Positions 44,603 through 52,708 of a DNA stretch of 64,000 nucleotides are shown in pieces. A program made the position numbers and the translations under genes. The notes below the pieces were generated by a model. The model searched no databases and had not been told where the DNA came from. It was given only the letters and a program-made list of their open reading frames with translations. Source of the DNA: Lachnospiraceae bacterium (GTDB lineage: Bacteria; Bacillota; Clostridia; Lachnospirales; Lachnospiraceae); NCBI GenBank assembly GCA_910575255.1, contig CAJTEM010000019.1:1-64000 (forward strand). Reading direction: 5' to 3'. Position 1 is the stretch's first letter, and every line of letters begins with the position of its first letter.

Positions 44603-44908
44603 TTGGAAATTCTGGTTACAACAGAGGAATTGCTGGCAAAGGCAGAGGAGATCCATAATTTTACGGGAAGGCTGAAGCAGCAGCTGGAAAGCATCGAGAC
44701 AGAGGTACATACCACATCCGGCTTCTGGAAGGGAGACGGTAATGCGGCATTTATCCGGCATTATAATAACAGCAGGGAGCAGGCGGATATCATTGTGCGG
44801 CGGTTTCAGGAGCATGTGACGGATCTGCGGGAGATGGCCGGTGTCTATGAGGCTACGGAGAAAAAGATCGTAGAGCTGACCGAGACGCTTCCTGGCGATG
44901 TACTATAG
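44603..44908 (+). CDS. WXG100-like protein 1 (type VII partner)
   Basis: A 101-residue all-helical protein starting at TTG, with a GAGGGG site eight bases upstream; the frame upstream of it reads through intergenic DNA. The turn holds the WxG motif in GFWKGDGNAAF near residue 45, and the second helix ends with YEATE, fitting the YxxxD/E export signal. WXG100 proteins form helical hairpins that pair with each other or with T7SS substrates. First of three such genes ahead of a lipoprotein and a lipase. Confidence 0.82.
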   Translation: MEILVTTEELLAKAEEIHNFTGRLKQQLESIETEVHTTSGFWKGDGNAAFIRHYNNSREQADIIVRRFQEHVTDLREMAGVYEATEKKIVELTETLPGDVL

Positions 44909-44916
44909 GAGGAGAG

Positions 44917-45219
44917 ATGGGCAATCTGATTGAAGCAGATACAAAGCAGATCGCGAAAGCGGCGGAAAATATGATGAAAAGCGTCACGGAGATCAAAAAT
45001 GAGCTCTCGGCGTTAGCGGAGTCGATGAAGGCAATGGACAGCAAGTGGGACGGTGTTGCCAGCATTGCATTTTTAAATGAGTTCGGGCAGGACTGTGAGA
45101 CTCTTTCTGAGTTTTGTGAGTTTTTAGAGCGGTATTGCGAGGATACCAAGCTGGCGATTCAGTATTATAAAAGCAACGAGGCCTCGATTAATGATACGGT
45201 TTTCTGGCTCTCTGTTTAA
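44917..45219 (+). CDS. WXG100-like protein 2 (type VII partner)
   Basis: A 100-residue helical protein. The WxG turn is KWDGVAS at about residue 44, and YYKSNE near residue 87 gives a YxxxE motif. AGGAGG lies just before the ATG, eight bases after the preceding stop. Different in sequence from the proteins on both sides, as expected for partners that form specific heteromers. Confidence 0.82.
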   Translation: MGNLIEADTKQIAKAAENMMKSVTEIKNELSALAESMKAMDSKWDGVASIAFLNEFGQDCETLSEFCEFLERYCEDTKLAIQYYKSNEASINDTVFWLSV

Positions 45220-45246
45220 CAAAAGGGAGAAGAGGGGATAACAGCT

Positions 45247-45552
45247 ATGGGGAAGATAGAGATTAATTTTCAGAATGCGAGAAGCAAGGCAAGGGAGCTG
45301 AATGAAGTGGCAGACCGCTTGGAAAGTCTGGCAAATACCAGCTTCCCGGAGGATATACAGAATGTCCTGAACACCTGGAAGGGAGAAAATGCCCAAATCC
45401 TGTGTGGAAAGATGGAAAAGCTGGGGGATAAGCTCAAAAGCAATGCAAAAAAGGCGAGAAGGACAGCGAACTCTATCAATGGAATTGCGCAGAATCTGTA
45501 TTATGCGGAGCAGCAGCTTCAGTCATTGATTCATAAAATACAGGGAAGATAA
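45247..45552 (+). CDS. WXG100-like protein 3 (type VII partner)
   Basis: A 101-residue, lysine-rich helical protein with the WxG turn TWKGENAQI near residue 43. A clear YxxxD/E motif is not seen (YYAEQQ lies near residue 89). It ends two bases before the lipoprotein gene. Confidence 0.8.
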   Translation: MGKIEINFQNARSKARELNEVADRLESLANTSFPEDIQNVLNTWKGENAQILCGKMEKLGDKLKSNAKKARRTANSINGIAQNLYYAEQQLQSLIHKIQGR

Positions 45553-45554
45553 TC

Positions 45555-46220
45555 ATGGGAATTCGAGGAATAGGCAGTTTTTTATTGGTTTTATCCATAT
45601 CTGCGGCTTTTGCCGCCGGCTGCAAGGGTCAGGAAAATAAGACAGGAGAACAGGAAACCGTGAAAAAATATGAACAGGCAAAGAGCCCGGAGGATATCAA
45701 AGAGCAGGCATTGGACTACCTGGACGGGCTTTATGAAGATACGTTTACAGTACAGTCAGCGACAGCAATAAGCTGGGCGGAGAATTATGAGACGATTACC
45801 GTAGCCTCAGAAAGATTTTCCGGAAGGACGTTTCAGGTTCGGAGGATTCATGGGGATAAGGATATTATTTTTAAGGATAATTATTTTACCTTAACGATGG
45901 TAGCCGATGCAGAGAAATATGTGAAGGAATTGACAGAAGAAGCCTCTTTGAATGCAGATGTGGCAGTGGAATTTACGGAGGGAGAACGTCCCGGGGAGCT
46001 GGCGGCGGATGCAGTTTTTGGGGATTATGTCAGGATGGGCGGCTCTCCGTTCTGCTATCTTACGCTGACGACGATGAAGGAACCGCAAAAAGAGGAACGT
46101 CTGGCATTCTTGGAGCTTCTTGCCGGGGAAAAATTTCAGTGCAATGTGGTATTCCGGTATGGGACATCCTCCTGGCGATACGGGGTGGACAGCGATTATG
46201 ATATACGGGATTATAACTAA
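45555..46220 (+). CDS. Lipoprotein, candidate immunity factor for the lipase
   Basis: A 221-residue lipoprotein. The signal peptide MGIRGIGSFLLVLSISA ends with a lipobox FAAGC, placing the lipidated cysteine at residue 23 on the outer membrane face. No domain is recognised in the mature part. Its position directly before the lipase matches the place of the immunity lipoprotein TilA beside TslA in Staphylococcus. The immunity role is inferred from layout only; translation is probably coupled to the upstream gene. Confidence 0.75.
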   Translation: MGIRGIGSFLLVLSISAAFAAGCKGQENKTGEQETVKKYEQAKSPEDIKEQALDYLDGLYEDTFTVQSATAISWAENYETITVASERFSGRTFQVRRIHGDKDIIFKDNYFTLTMVADAEKYVKELTEEASLNADVAVEFTEGERPGELAADAVFGDYVRMGGSPFCYLTLTTMKEPQKEERLAFLELLAGEKFQCNVVFRYGTSSWRYGVDSDYDIRDYN

Positions 46221-46232
46221 CAGGGGGAAATT

Positions 46233-47540
46233 ATGGCACTTTCAGACAATGAATTGATCTTGCTGGACAATCTGATCTATTATCCGGATGTTTTTGTGGA
46301 AGGAGATTCTGTTGCGCAGATTCTGGACAAAATCACTTACCAGGTGAATGAGAATCCGGAATTAAAGCCGGCAGACATGTCGGCGGATGAATGGATGGAT
46401 ATTGTATCGGCCATTCAGAGCAACGATAAGCTTCTGAATTATAAGGTGACCAATATCAATACTCCGTCCAAAGACATGAACACGGGTACGGTAGCATGCT
46501 TTGTGGACGATGTCAATCATCCATCGGATGTCAATGTAGTTTTTAAAGGGACACAGAACGGATATGAATGGGATGACAATGGAGAGGGCGCCTACCTGAT
46601 TGACTCAGACTGCCAGAAGGCAGCCGCCGATTATATCAACAGGCTGCCAGAAAGCTATGGGGATCACATTACGGTAACCGGACATTCTAAAGGCGGCAAT
46701 AAAGCGCAGTATGTCACTGTCACGACAGACCGGGTAGCCCGCTGTGTTTCCGAAGATGGACAGGGATTTTCCAATGAGTTCTGTGAACGGTATGCCGATG
46801 TGATTGAGGAGCGGAAGGGGAGAATCCGGAACTATTGTGCCGAGAATGATTTTGTCAATGTGATTGCGACCAGCATTGCAGGCGAAGTGATCTATATAGA
46901 GACCGGGATGCAGCTGAATCCTCTGCATTACCATAAACCGAATATCCTCCTTAATGAGAACGGGGATTTTAAAGAACGGGGGAATCAGGCCGGATGGACA
47001 AAAGGCCTGCATAATTATCTGCAGCATGTCATTGATACTATGCCGGAACCGCAGCGCTCCTATGTGATTGACGGAGTTATGGGGCTGCTGGAGAAGGGGG
47101 AGAGCGAGGAGAGTGTATATAACCGGTTATGCAGTGTGCTGACGGCAGGAGGATACTGGCTGGCATGGATGATTGAGAGGGATGACTGGTTCGGAGAGGC
47201 TTCCGAATATCTGGCAGGTTTTATCCGGGAAGCGACGAAGCTTTTGTCACCGGCCACTTATTATGATTTGACTTATTTTTCTGTGGATGTGGGCGGGCTG
47301 TCGGTTTCTGAGGGGAATCTGCAGAGGCATCAAAAGCTATTGAAGTCCGCAGCAGAGGATATCGGGACAATCAAAAGAGGGCTGAATGGAATTTCCTACG
47401 GCGCTGTGCGGGCTTCCATGGATGTGCTGAAGTTCCAGCTGCAGCAGAGGGCAAAGGCATGCGGAAAGGTATCAAAAGCGATTGAGAGGGTATGCCGCGA
47501 TTACCAGCAGAATGAACAGCATGTGGAAGGGTTGTTTTAG
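46233..47540 (+). CDS. Lipase-like type VII effector with C-terminal helical targeting domain (TslA-like)
   Basis: A 435-residue protein. Residues 1-300 form an alpha/beta-hydrolase of the Mbeg1/DUF2974 type with nucleophile motif GHSKGG (serine about residue 152) and FKGT before it, which could shape the oxyanion hole. The last 85 residues are helical (KSAAEDIGTIKRGLNG, then VLKFQLQQRAKACGKVSK) and end with YQQNE, a YxxxE motif. Enzyme at the N-terminus and targeting helices at the C-terminus is the reversed order described for TslA. No signal peptide. The gene is last in the cassette after three WXG100-like partners and a lipoprotein. Confidence 0.8.
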   Translation: MALSDNELILLDNLIYYPDVFVEGDSVAQILDKITYQVNENPELKPADMSADEWMDIVSAIQSNDKLLNYKVTNINTPSKDMNTGTVACFVDDVNHPSDVNVVFKGTQNGYEWDDNGEGAYLIDSDCQKAAADYINRLPESYGDHITVTGHSKGGNKAQYVTVTTDRVARCVSEDGQGFSNEFCERYADVIEERKGRIRNYCAENDFVNVIATSIAGEVIYIETGMQLNPLHYHKPNILLNENGDFKERGNQAGWTKGLHNYLQHVIDTMPEPQRSYVIDGVMGLLEKGESEESVYNRLCSVLTAGGYWLAWMIERDDWFGEASEYLAGFIREATKLLSPATYYDLTYFSVDVGGLSVSEGNLQRHQKLLKSAAEDIGTIKRGLNGISYGAVRASMDVLKFQLQQRAKACGKVSKAIERVCRDYQQNEQHVEGLF

Positions 47541-47635
47541 CGGCTGGGAGCGGAAAAACAGGATGTAAAATTTTTCGGATATTTATGTATAAGATCCCAC
47601 AAAAGGGGAAGAATGAGATTAGTACCAAAGAAAAG

Positions 47636-47668
47636 AGAAATACTTATCCTCCCCTTTTTGACCGGCTC
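47636..47668 (+). repeat. 33-bp inverted repeat, right arm
   Basis: Exact reverse complement of 44278-44310. Here too it runs straight into the 5' arm of a terminator (GACCGGCTC), now pointing right, so both copies face outward from the cassette. Confidence 0.9.
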
Positions 47669-47703
47669 GTCTGTCCAGGAGACAGGCGGGCCGGATTTTT
47701 TTG
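47660..47703 (+). terminator. Terminator of the type VII cassette
   Basis: CCGGCTCGTCTGT pairs with ACAGGCGGGCCGG (13 bp with G-T pairs), followed by seven T. Confidence 0.85.
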
Positions 47704-47768
47704 TATCATGGGAAAGTGCGTCCTATGATACAAAAACGATCCGGGGGATGTGCACTCCGCGCAAAAGA
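47695..47768 (+). repeat. Small dispersed intergenic element, copy 2
   Basis: Contains TTTTTGTATCAT / ATGATACAAAAA arms around GGGAAAGTGCGTCCT and then GATGTGCACTCCGCGCAAAA; related to 32585-32664. Confidence 0.5.
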
Positions 47769-47801
47769 AGATGGCTGCTACCGCAGCCGCGCTCCGGCGC
47801 G

Positions 47802-47827
47802 AGAGTCCGGTGAGCCGGACTCTTTGT
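47802..47827 (+). terminator. Hairpin downstream of the cassette
   Basis: AGAGTCCGG-TGAG-CCGGACTCT followed by a short T-rich stretch; possibly a second terminator. Confidence 0.5.
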
Positions 47828-47948
47828 TGTGCAGTTTCCATAGAGAAATATGCAGTTAAGTCAGTATGCGGGCCGGGAAAAGAACAGCAGTATCAGGCCA
47901 GCATTTTTCCTCATAACATAATAAAAAGGCATGTCAGGAGAGGACATT

Positions 47949-49055
47949 TTGAGTACGATCAGTTTGTGTATGATTGTAAAAGATGAGGAGAAGGTATTGG
48001 AACGCTGTCTGGATTCGGTGAAAAAATGTGTGGATGAAATCATTATTATTGATACAGGCTCTCGGGACAGAACCAGGGAGATTGCAAAGAGATATACAGA
48101 AAAGGTTTATGAATTTGTCTGGCAGGATGATTTTGCTGCTGCCAGGAATGAAGCGTTTTCCAGAGCGGAAATGGACTACTGCATGTGGCTGGATGCGGAT
48201 GATGTGGTGACAAAAGAGAATCGGGAAAAGCTGGCAGCGCTGAAGGAAGGGCTGGACGGGGATACCGATATGGTAATGATGAAATATGCGGTTTCTGAGG
48301 ATGCTGATGGGAGGGTGCTGTTTTCCTATTATCGGGAACGCCTGATTCGAAATGGAAGAGGATTTCTGTGGGAGGGACGTGTTCATGAAGCGATTGTGCC
48401 GTCCGGAAAGATCCTGTACTCGGATATTGTGATTACCCATCGTAAGATGGAGGCAGGAGACGGAGAACGGAATCTGAGAATTTATGAGAGAATGCTTCAG
48501 GAAGGAGAGGCGCTGTCAGGAAGGAGCCTTTTTTATTATGGCAGAGAGCTGATGGCTCACAGGCGGTATCCAGATGCCGTGAGGGTTCTGGAAGAATTCC
48601 TGGACGGAGATGGGTGGGCAGAGAATAAGATCGAGGCATGCCTGAATCTGGCAGATTGCTTTTTTGCATCAGGTCAGCAAAATGAAGGAGCCAGGGCATT
48701 ACTTCGGAGCTTTTTATACGGGAATCCCAGAGGAGAGGCCTGTTTTCGGCTGGGAAGGTATTTTCAGGAACAAAATCGCTGGAAGCAGGCGATATTTTGG
48801 TACGAAACCGCATTGGAGGCAAAGCCGGAAGCAGAAAATGGAGGATTTATCCGATGGGATTATTATGGATATCTGCCAGAGATTAATCTTTGTGTATGCT
48901 ATGACCGGCTGGGGGATACAAAAAGGGCATATGAATATCACTTAAGAGCCAGACAGCACCGGCCGGAAGCCCAGGAGGTCCGGTGGAACGAAGAATATTT
49001 TCAGAAAAAAGGAATGGACGAACCAATTGAAACGGCGGGACATATGATACAGTAA
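47949..49055 (+). CDS. Family 2 glycosyltransferase with tetratricopeptide-like tail
   Basis: A 368-residue cytoplasmic enzyme. The GT-A domain (residues 1-200) shows [36 protein letters not shown] and MWLDADD (DxD metal site). The rest has TPR-like helical pairs ([21 protein letters not shown], split here by its repeats). This two-part build is seen in SunS-like and related protein glycosyltransferases. It is 77 bases before a collagen-like gene, so glycosylation of that protein is a fair inference. TTG start chosen because AGGAGAGG lies just before it; ATG at 47931 is the alternative. Confidence 0.85.
   Translation: MSTISLCMIVKDEEKVLERCLDSVKKCVDEIIIIDTGSRDRTREIAKRYTEKVYEFVWQDDFAAARNEAFSRAEMDYCMWLDADDVVTKENREKLAALKEGLDGDTDMVMMKYAVSEDADGRVLFSYYRERLIRNGRGFLWEGRVHEAIVPSGKILYSDIVITHRKMEAGDGERNLRIYERMLQEGEALSGRSLFYYGRELMAHRRYPDAVRVLEEFLDGDGWAENKIEACLNLADCFFASGQQNEGARALLRSFLYGNPRGEACFRLGRYFQEQNRWKQAIFWYETALEAKPEAENGGFIRWDYYGYLPEINLCVCYDRLGDTKRAYEYHLRARQHRPEAQEVRWNEEYFQKKGMDEPIETAGHMIQ
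49022..49049 (+). promoter_or_regulatory. Sigma-K-like sporulation promoter of the collagen-like gene
   Basis: AC (49022-49023), 17 bases, CATATGATA (49041-49049), an exact fit to the sigma-K pattern AC-N17-CATANNNTA, placed at the end of the glycosyltransferase gene and about 84 bases before the collagen start codon. Confidence 0.55.
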
Positions 49056-49132
49056 ACCGGCGGAGAGAGAACAGGCAGAAATGATCGCCTGTTTGGAAAA
49101 CCGACGGGGAGATGAAAAGAAGGAGTGAGCAT

Positions 49133-50896
49133 ATGTATCGCAATTCAATAGATTCCAATTGTGAGAGAAACCAGCAATATGGAGCCAGGCGCTGCTGTCG
49201 GCCGAATCCGCCTGCGCCGCCGTGTCCGCCTGTGCCGCCGCGTCCGCCGATAGGGCCGTATCCTCCGGGGGCGTCCTGCTGTTGCAGAGGGCCGCAGGGT
49301 CCGGCTGGCCCGGTGGGACCACAGGGTCCGATGGGGCTGCAGGGTCCGATGGGACTGCAGGGTCCGCAGGGGCCGACCGGCCCGATGGGGCCGGGATTAA
49401 GCACAGCCGGTCCGTTTGATCCGACGAGGCAGTATCTGGAAGGTGATCTTGTATATCTGAACGGATACCTGTATCGGGTTAATCGGGATTACCCGATCGG
49501 AATACCAGGAGTATCGCCGGATTTTGATCTGGTGACGGCAGTAGAGTCAGGCAGCGGCCCTACCGGCCCAACTGGACCCACCGGACCTGCCGGACCACAA
49601 GGTCCAGCCGGACCTCAGGGGCCTACCGGACCGCAAGGAATGGTTGGTCCACAGGGACCACAGGGACCTCAGGGGATCCAGGGAGTTACCGGGGCACAGG
49701 GATCTGCCGGGGTTCAGGGGCCTGTTGGTCCTCAGGGAATTCAGGGAGCGACCGGAGCAACAGGAGCGACCGGCCCGACGGGAGCCGCCGGTGCAGCAGG
49801 AGCGACCGGCCCGACGGGAGCCGCGGGTCCGGCAGGAGCGACCGGTCCGACAGGAACAGCAGGCCCGGCAGGAGCAACGGGTCCGGCAGGAGCGACCGGC
49901 CCGACGGGAGCCGCAGGTCCGGCAGGAGCGACCGGAGCGACGGGAGCCGCCGGTGCGGCAGGAGTGACTGGTCCGACCGGCCCGACGGGAGCAACGGGTC
50001 CGGCAGGAGCGACCGGCCCGACGGGAGCCGCGGGTCCGGCAGGAGCGACCGGTCCGACAGGAACAGCAGGCCCGGCAGGAGCAACGGGTCCGGCAGGAGC
50101 GACCGGAGCGACGGGAGCCGCCGGTGCGGCAGGAGTAACTGGTCCGACCGGCCCGACGGGAGCCGCGGGTCCGGCAGGAGCGACCGGAGCGACGGGAGCC
50201 GCCGGTGCGGCAGGAGTAACTGGTCCGACCGGCCCGACGGGAGCCGCCGGTGCGGCAGGAGTGACTGGTCCGACCGGCCCGACGGGGGCCACAGGTCCGG
50301 CAGGAGCGACCGGAGCGACGGGAGCCGCCGGTGCGGTAGGAGTGACTGGTCCGACCGGCCCGACGGGAGCCGCAGGTCCGGCAGGAGCGACCGGGGCGAC
50401 GGGAGCCACTGGCGCGGCAGGCCCAACAGGTGCGGCAGGTTTGACGGGTGCCACGGGAGCAACCGGCCCGGCTAATGGGCTGAATGCTTATGGAGGGTTA
50501 TATAGCACGGCTCCTCAGACCTTGAATCTGACCTTAGGCGGAACAACACAGATTCCGCTTGCTACAGCAGGGCCGGTAAAGAATGCAACCTATGTACCGG
50601 CAAACAGCATTGTAGTGGCAAATCCCGGCACTTATGAGATTAATTACTCTACTACTTTAACGGCAGCACTGGCAACGACAATTACCCTTGCGGTAAGAGT
50701 CAACGGAGTGAATGTGCCCAGTGCGACGATTTCCAGGGCATTGGCAGTTGGTACCAGTTCGCTGTTCAATGGAAGTACCATTGTAACTCTGACAGCAGGA
50801 AGTGCTGTTGATTTGGCGCTTTCCGCATTGCTGGCAGTGGGAATCACCCTTGGCAGTGGAGTAAATGCCACTCTTACTGTTAAGCAGTTGGATTGA
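49133..50896 (+). CDS. Collagen-like (BclA-type) surface protein
   Basis: A 587-residue protein in four parts. First comes a Cys/Pro-rich N-terminus ([19 protein letters not shown]) and a short collagen block. A globular spacer of about 60 residues follows ([20 protein letters not shown], carbohydrate-binding-like), then about 300 residues of Gly-X-Y dominated by [10 protein letters not shown]. The C-terminal domain of about 140 residues has the jelly-roll look of exosporium BclA tips ([23 protein letters not shown]). Threonines in GPT and GAT triplets are likely glycan sites. Start MYRNSIDSN has AAGGAG seven bases upstream. A spore-surface location is inferred. Confidence 0.9.
   Translation: MYRNSIDSNCERNQQYGARRCCRPNPPAPPCPPVPPRPPIGPYPPGASCCCRGPQGPAGPVGPQGPMGLQGPMGLQGPQGPTGPMGPGLSTAGPFDPTRQYLEGDLVYLNGYLYRVNRDYPIGIPGVSPDFDLVTAVESGSGPTGPTGPTGPAGPQGPAGPQGPTGPQGMVGPQGPQGPQGIQGVTGAQGSAGVQGPVGPQGIQGATGATGATGPTGAAGAAGATGPTGAAGPAGATGPTGTAGPAGATGPAGATGPTGAAGPAGATGATGAAGAAGVTGPTGPTGATGPAGATGPTGAAGPAGATGPTGTAGPAGATGPAGATGATGAAGAAGVTGPTGPTGAAGPAGATGATGAAGAAGVTGPTGPTGAAGAAGVTGPTGPTGATGPAGATGATGAAGAVGVTGPTGPTGAAGPAGATGATGATGAAGPTGAAGLTGATGATGPANGLNAYGGLYSTAPQTLNLTLGGTTQIPLATAGPVKNATYVPANSIVVANPGTYEINYSTTLTAALATTITLAVRVNGVNVPSATISRALAVGTSSLFNGSTIVTLTAGSAVDLALSALLAVGITLGSGVNATLTVKQLD
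49555..50470 (+). repeat. Tandem repeat encoding Gly-X-Y triplets
   Basis: Nine-base units coding GAT, GPT, GAA and GPA triplets arranged in larger blocks that recur almost identically (GGTCCGGCAGGAGCGACCGG is one recurring piece). Block copies suggest expansion by slippage or unequal exchange, so length is likely to vary between strains. Confidence 0.9.
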
Positions 50897-50910
50897 ACGG
50901 ATTGAATTCA

Positions 50911-50956
50911 GAGCTCCCGGGAATGCTGTAGCATGGCGTTCCCGGGAGCTGTTTTC
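50911..50956 (+). terminator. Terminator of the collagen-like gene
   Basis: AGCTCCCGGGAA / TTCCCGGGAGCT perfect stem followed by GTTTTC. The remaining gap to 51206 is purine-rich with degenerate repeats of ACAGGGAAGAGAGAATAG and no gene. Confidence 0.85.
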
Positions 50957-51206
50957 GTATGGGAAATTGTTTCATGACAGGTAAAGACTCTGTTTTAAGG
51001 AAAGGGTTCACTCCTGAGTGTTGAGGCTGACAAGCGCAGGAAAGAAATAATAACAGGGGAGAAAGAATAGCGGGGAAGAGAGAATGGCAGAAAAAAATAA
51101 CAGGAAAAAAATGACAGGGAAGAGAGAATAGCAAGGAAAAGAGCGTTGCAGGAAAAAGAGGAAGACCAGGGCATATAATGGCAGGGAGAGGGAAAAAGGA
51201 GCCGGA

Positions 51207-52568
51207 ATGCTGTCAACAGGGGAAATATTGCTGCTCAATCAATTGCTGTACTGTCCAAGAGAGGTAAAAGAGAGAAGGATTGCAGGCGGATATCAGGAAA
51301 ATACAATCGGCATGTTGGTTCATCAATGGCTTGCACAGCCAGTTCCGGATGAGGAGGAATGCGGGATTTGCATGAGGGGAAAGGAGTGGAATCGTATTAT
51401 CCGGCTGATCGCAGAGAACCCCAGGCTGAGTCCTATGAGGATCCAAAGCGTCCACCGCGATGAGGCAGATGGCGGAGGGGGAGGTTTGAGCGCTGTATTT
51501 GCAGATAGCCGTTTGGGAGAGGCAATAGTCGTGTTCCGGGGAACAGCGGCAGGAGAGTGGCGGGATGATTTTTTAGGAGGGGCAGCGACCGGGCAGGCGG
51601 ACGGGGTATCTACAGCGCAGCAGGAGAATGCCCTCAGATGGTATCGCTCGTTGGGACTGTCCGGGCATTTTTCAGGGATTACGGTTACCGGGCACTCGAA
51701 AGGCGGAAACAAGGCAAAGTATATTGCTTTGATGGAGGAATCGGTAAATCGGTGCGTGTCCTTTGACGGGCAGGGTTTTTCCGATGAATTTATCATAAAA
51801 TATCGAAAAAAAATCCGTAAGAGGCAGCATATCATCGAAAACCACAATATGGAGTATGATTATGTAAATATTTTGTTGAATGATGTGGGAAAGAGAGTGT
51901 ATTATCAGGAAAATCCGAAAAAGGAAAAAGGGTTTTGGGAAAACCATTGCCCGAATGCGTTTTTTTGGTTTGGAGAGGAAAACACATGCTTTCTGGTTCG
52001 TTCGGCAAAAGGAGAAGCAGAGGTTATGCAGGAGCTGAACCGATTTCTGAACAGTTACCTGCGCTCTCTTACGGAAGAAAGGAAAATTGCTGCCATGGAT
52101 CTTTTTGGCACCCTGGCACAGATCGGGCTGGGAAAGATGGAAAAAGGGCCAGAGAGTGAGGAGGACAGGGACTACCTGATCAGCCTCTTGCTGCACGGGG
52201 AGAATCCGGACGTTCTGGTATATCTGCTTGCGTATTTGCTGAAATACCAGCAGGTGCAACCAGAGTTTGCAGAATCCATCAACCGGATCGGAGAACGGTT
52301 CGGGCTTTGGCCGATACAGAGGCTTGTCAAAATCATGGAAGGAATCTGTGACTGGAAATATTCGTATGTGTTGATTGGGGGAGTCGGAATTCTGACAGAG
52401 GCAATGCCGGATGCATTTTGGGACAGAATACAGAGCTTTTTGAAGGACAACTATGGGATTGCGATGTCAGGAGAAGATTTGCGGAAAATGACGGCGAGGA
52501 TTTCCCAGGTGATGCGGTTGCGGGCGCAAATCAAGATCATTCCGGAAGCAGGGGAAGATATGAGGTAG
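51207..52568 (+). CDS. Mbeg1/DUF2974-type lipase-like protein (second paralogue)
   Basis: A 453-residue alpha/beta-hydrolase related to the effector at 46233-47540, sharing the VTGHSKGGNKAKY nucleophile motif (serine about residue 164) and the FDGQGFSDEF segment after it. Unlike the effector it has no YxxxE-type helical tail; the C-terminal 150 residues look like an alpha-helical domain of other kind. No WXG100 or lipoprotein genes accompany it. A cytoplasmic or differently exported enzyme is possible. AAAGGAG lies five bases before the ATG. Confidence 0.75.
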   Translation: MLSTGEILLLNQLLYCPREVKERRIAGGYQENTIGMLVHQWLAQPVPDEEECGICMRGKEWNRIIRLIAENPRLSPMRIQSVHRDEADGGGGGLSAVFADSRLGEAIVVFRGTAAGEWRDDFLGGAATGQADGVSTAQQENALRWYRSLGLSGHFSGITVTGHSKGGNKAKYIALMEESVNRCVSFDGQGFSDEFIIKYRKKIRKRQHIIENHNMEYDYVNILLNDVGKRVYYQENPKKEKGFWENHCPNAFFWFGEENTCFLVRSAKGEAEVMQELNRFLNSYLRSLTEERKIAAMDLFGTLAQIGLGKMEKGPESEEDRDYLISLLLHGENPDVLVYLLAYLLKYQQVQPEFAESINRIGERFGLWPIQRLVKIMEGICDWKYSYVLIGGVGILTEAMPDAFWDRIQSFLKDNYGIAMSGEDLRKMTARISQVMRLRAQIKIIPEAGEDMR

Positions 52569-52708
52569 CCGTTCGGGTTATCTGAACGGTTACGATAGGA
52601 ATGTATAAATTATCAATAATTTGTAAAAAAACAATGATTTTTTGAGAGATATGTGGTAAAATTTTAGAAAAGTGTGGGAGTTACCGCAGATGGAGGAGGG
52701 ATTGGTTT

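Noticed and set aside
49686-50462. Long antisense open frames over the collagen repeat (237-258 residues, Pro/Val/Ala- or Leu/Pro-rich)
   Set aside because: They are mirror images of the GC-rich nine-base tandem repeat, which lacks stop codons in several frames; no ribosome site or family resemblance.
49555-50470. Regular repeats considered as a CRISPR array
   Set aside because: The units are nine-base coding triplet repeats without unique spacers.
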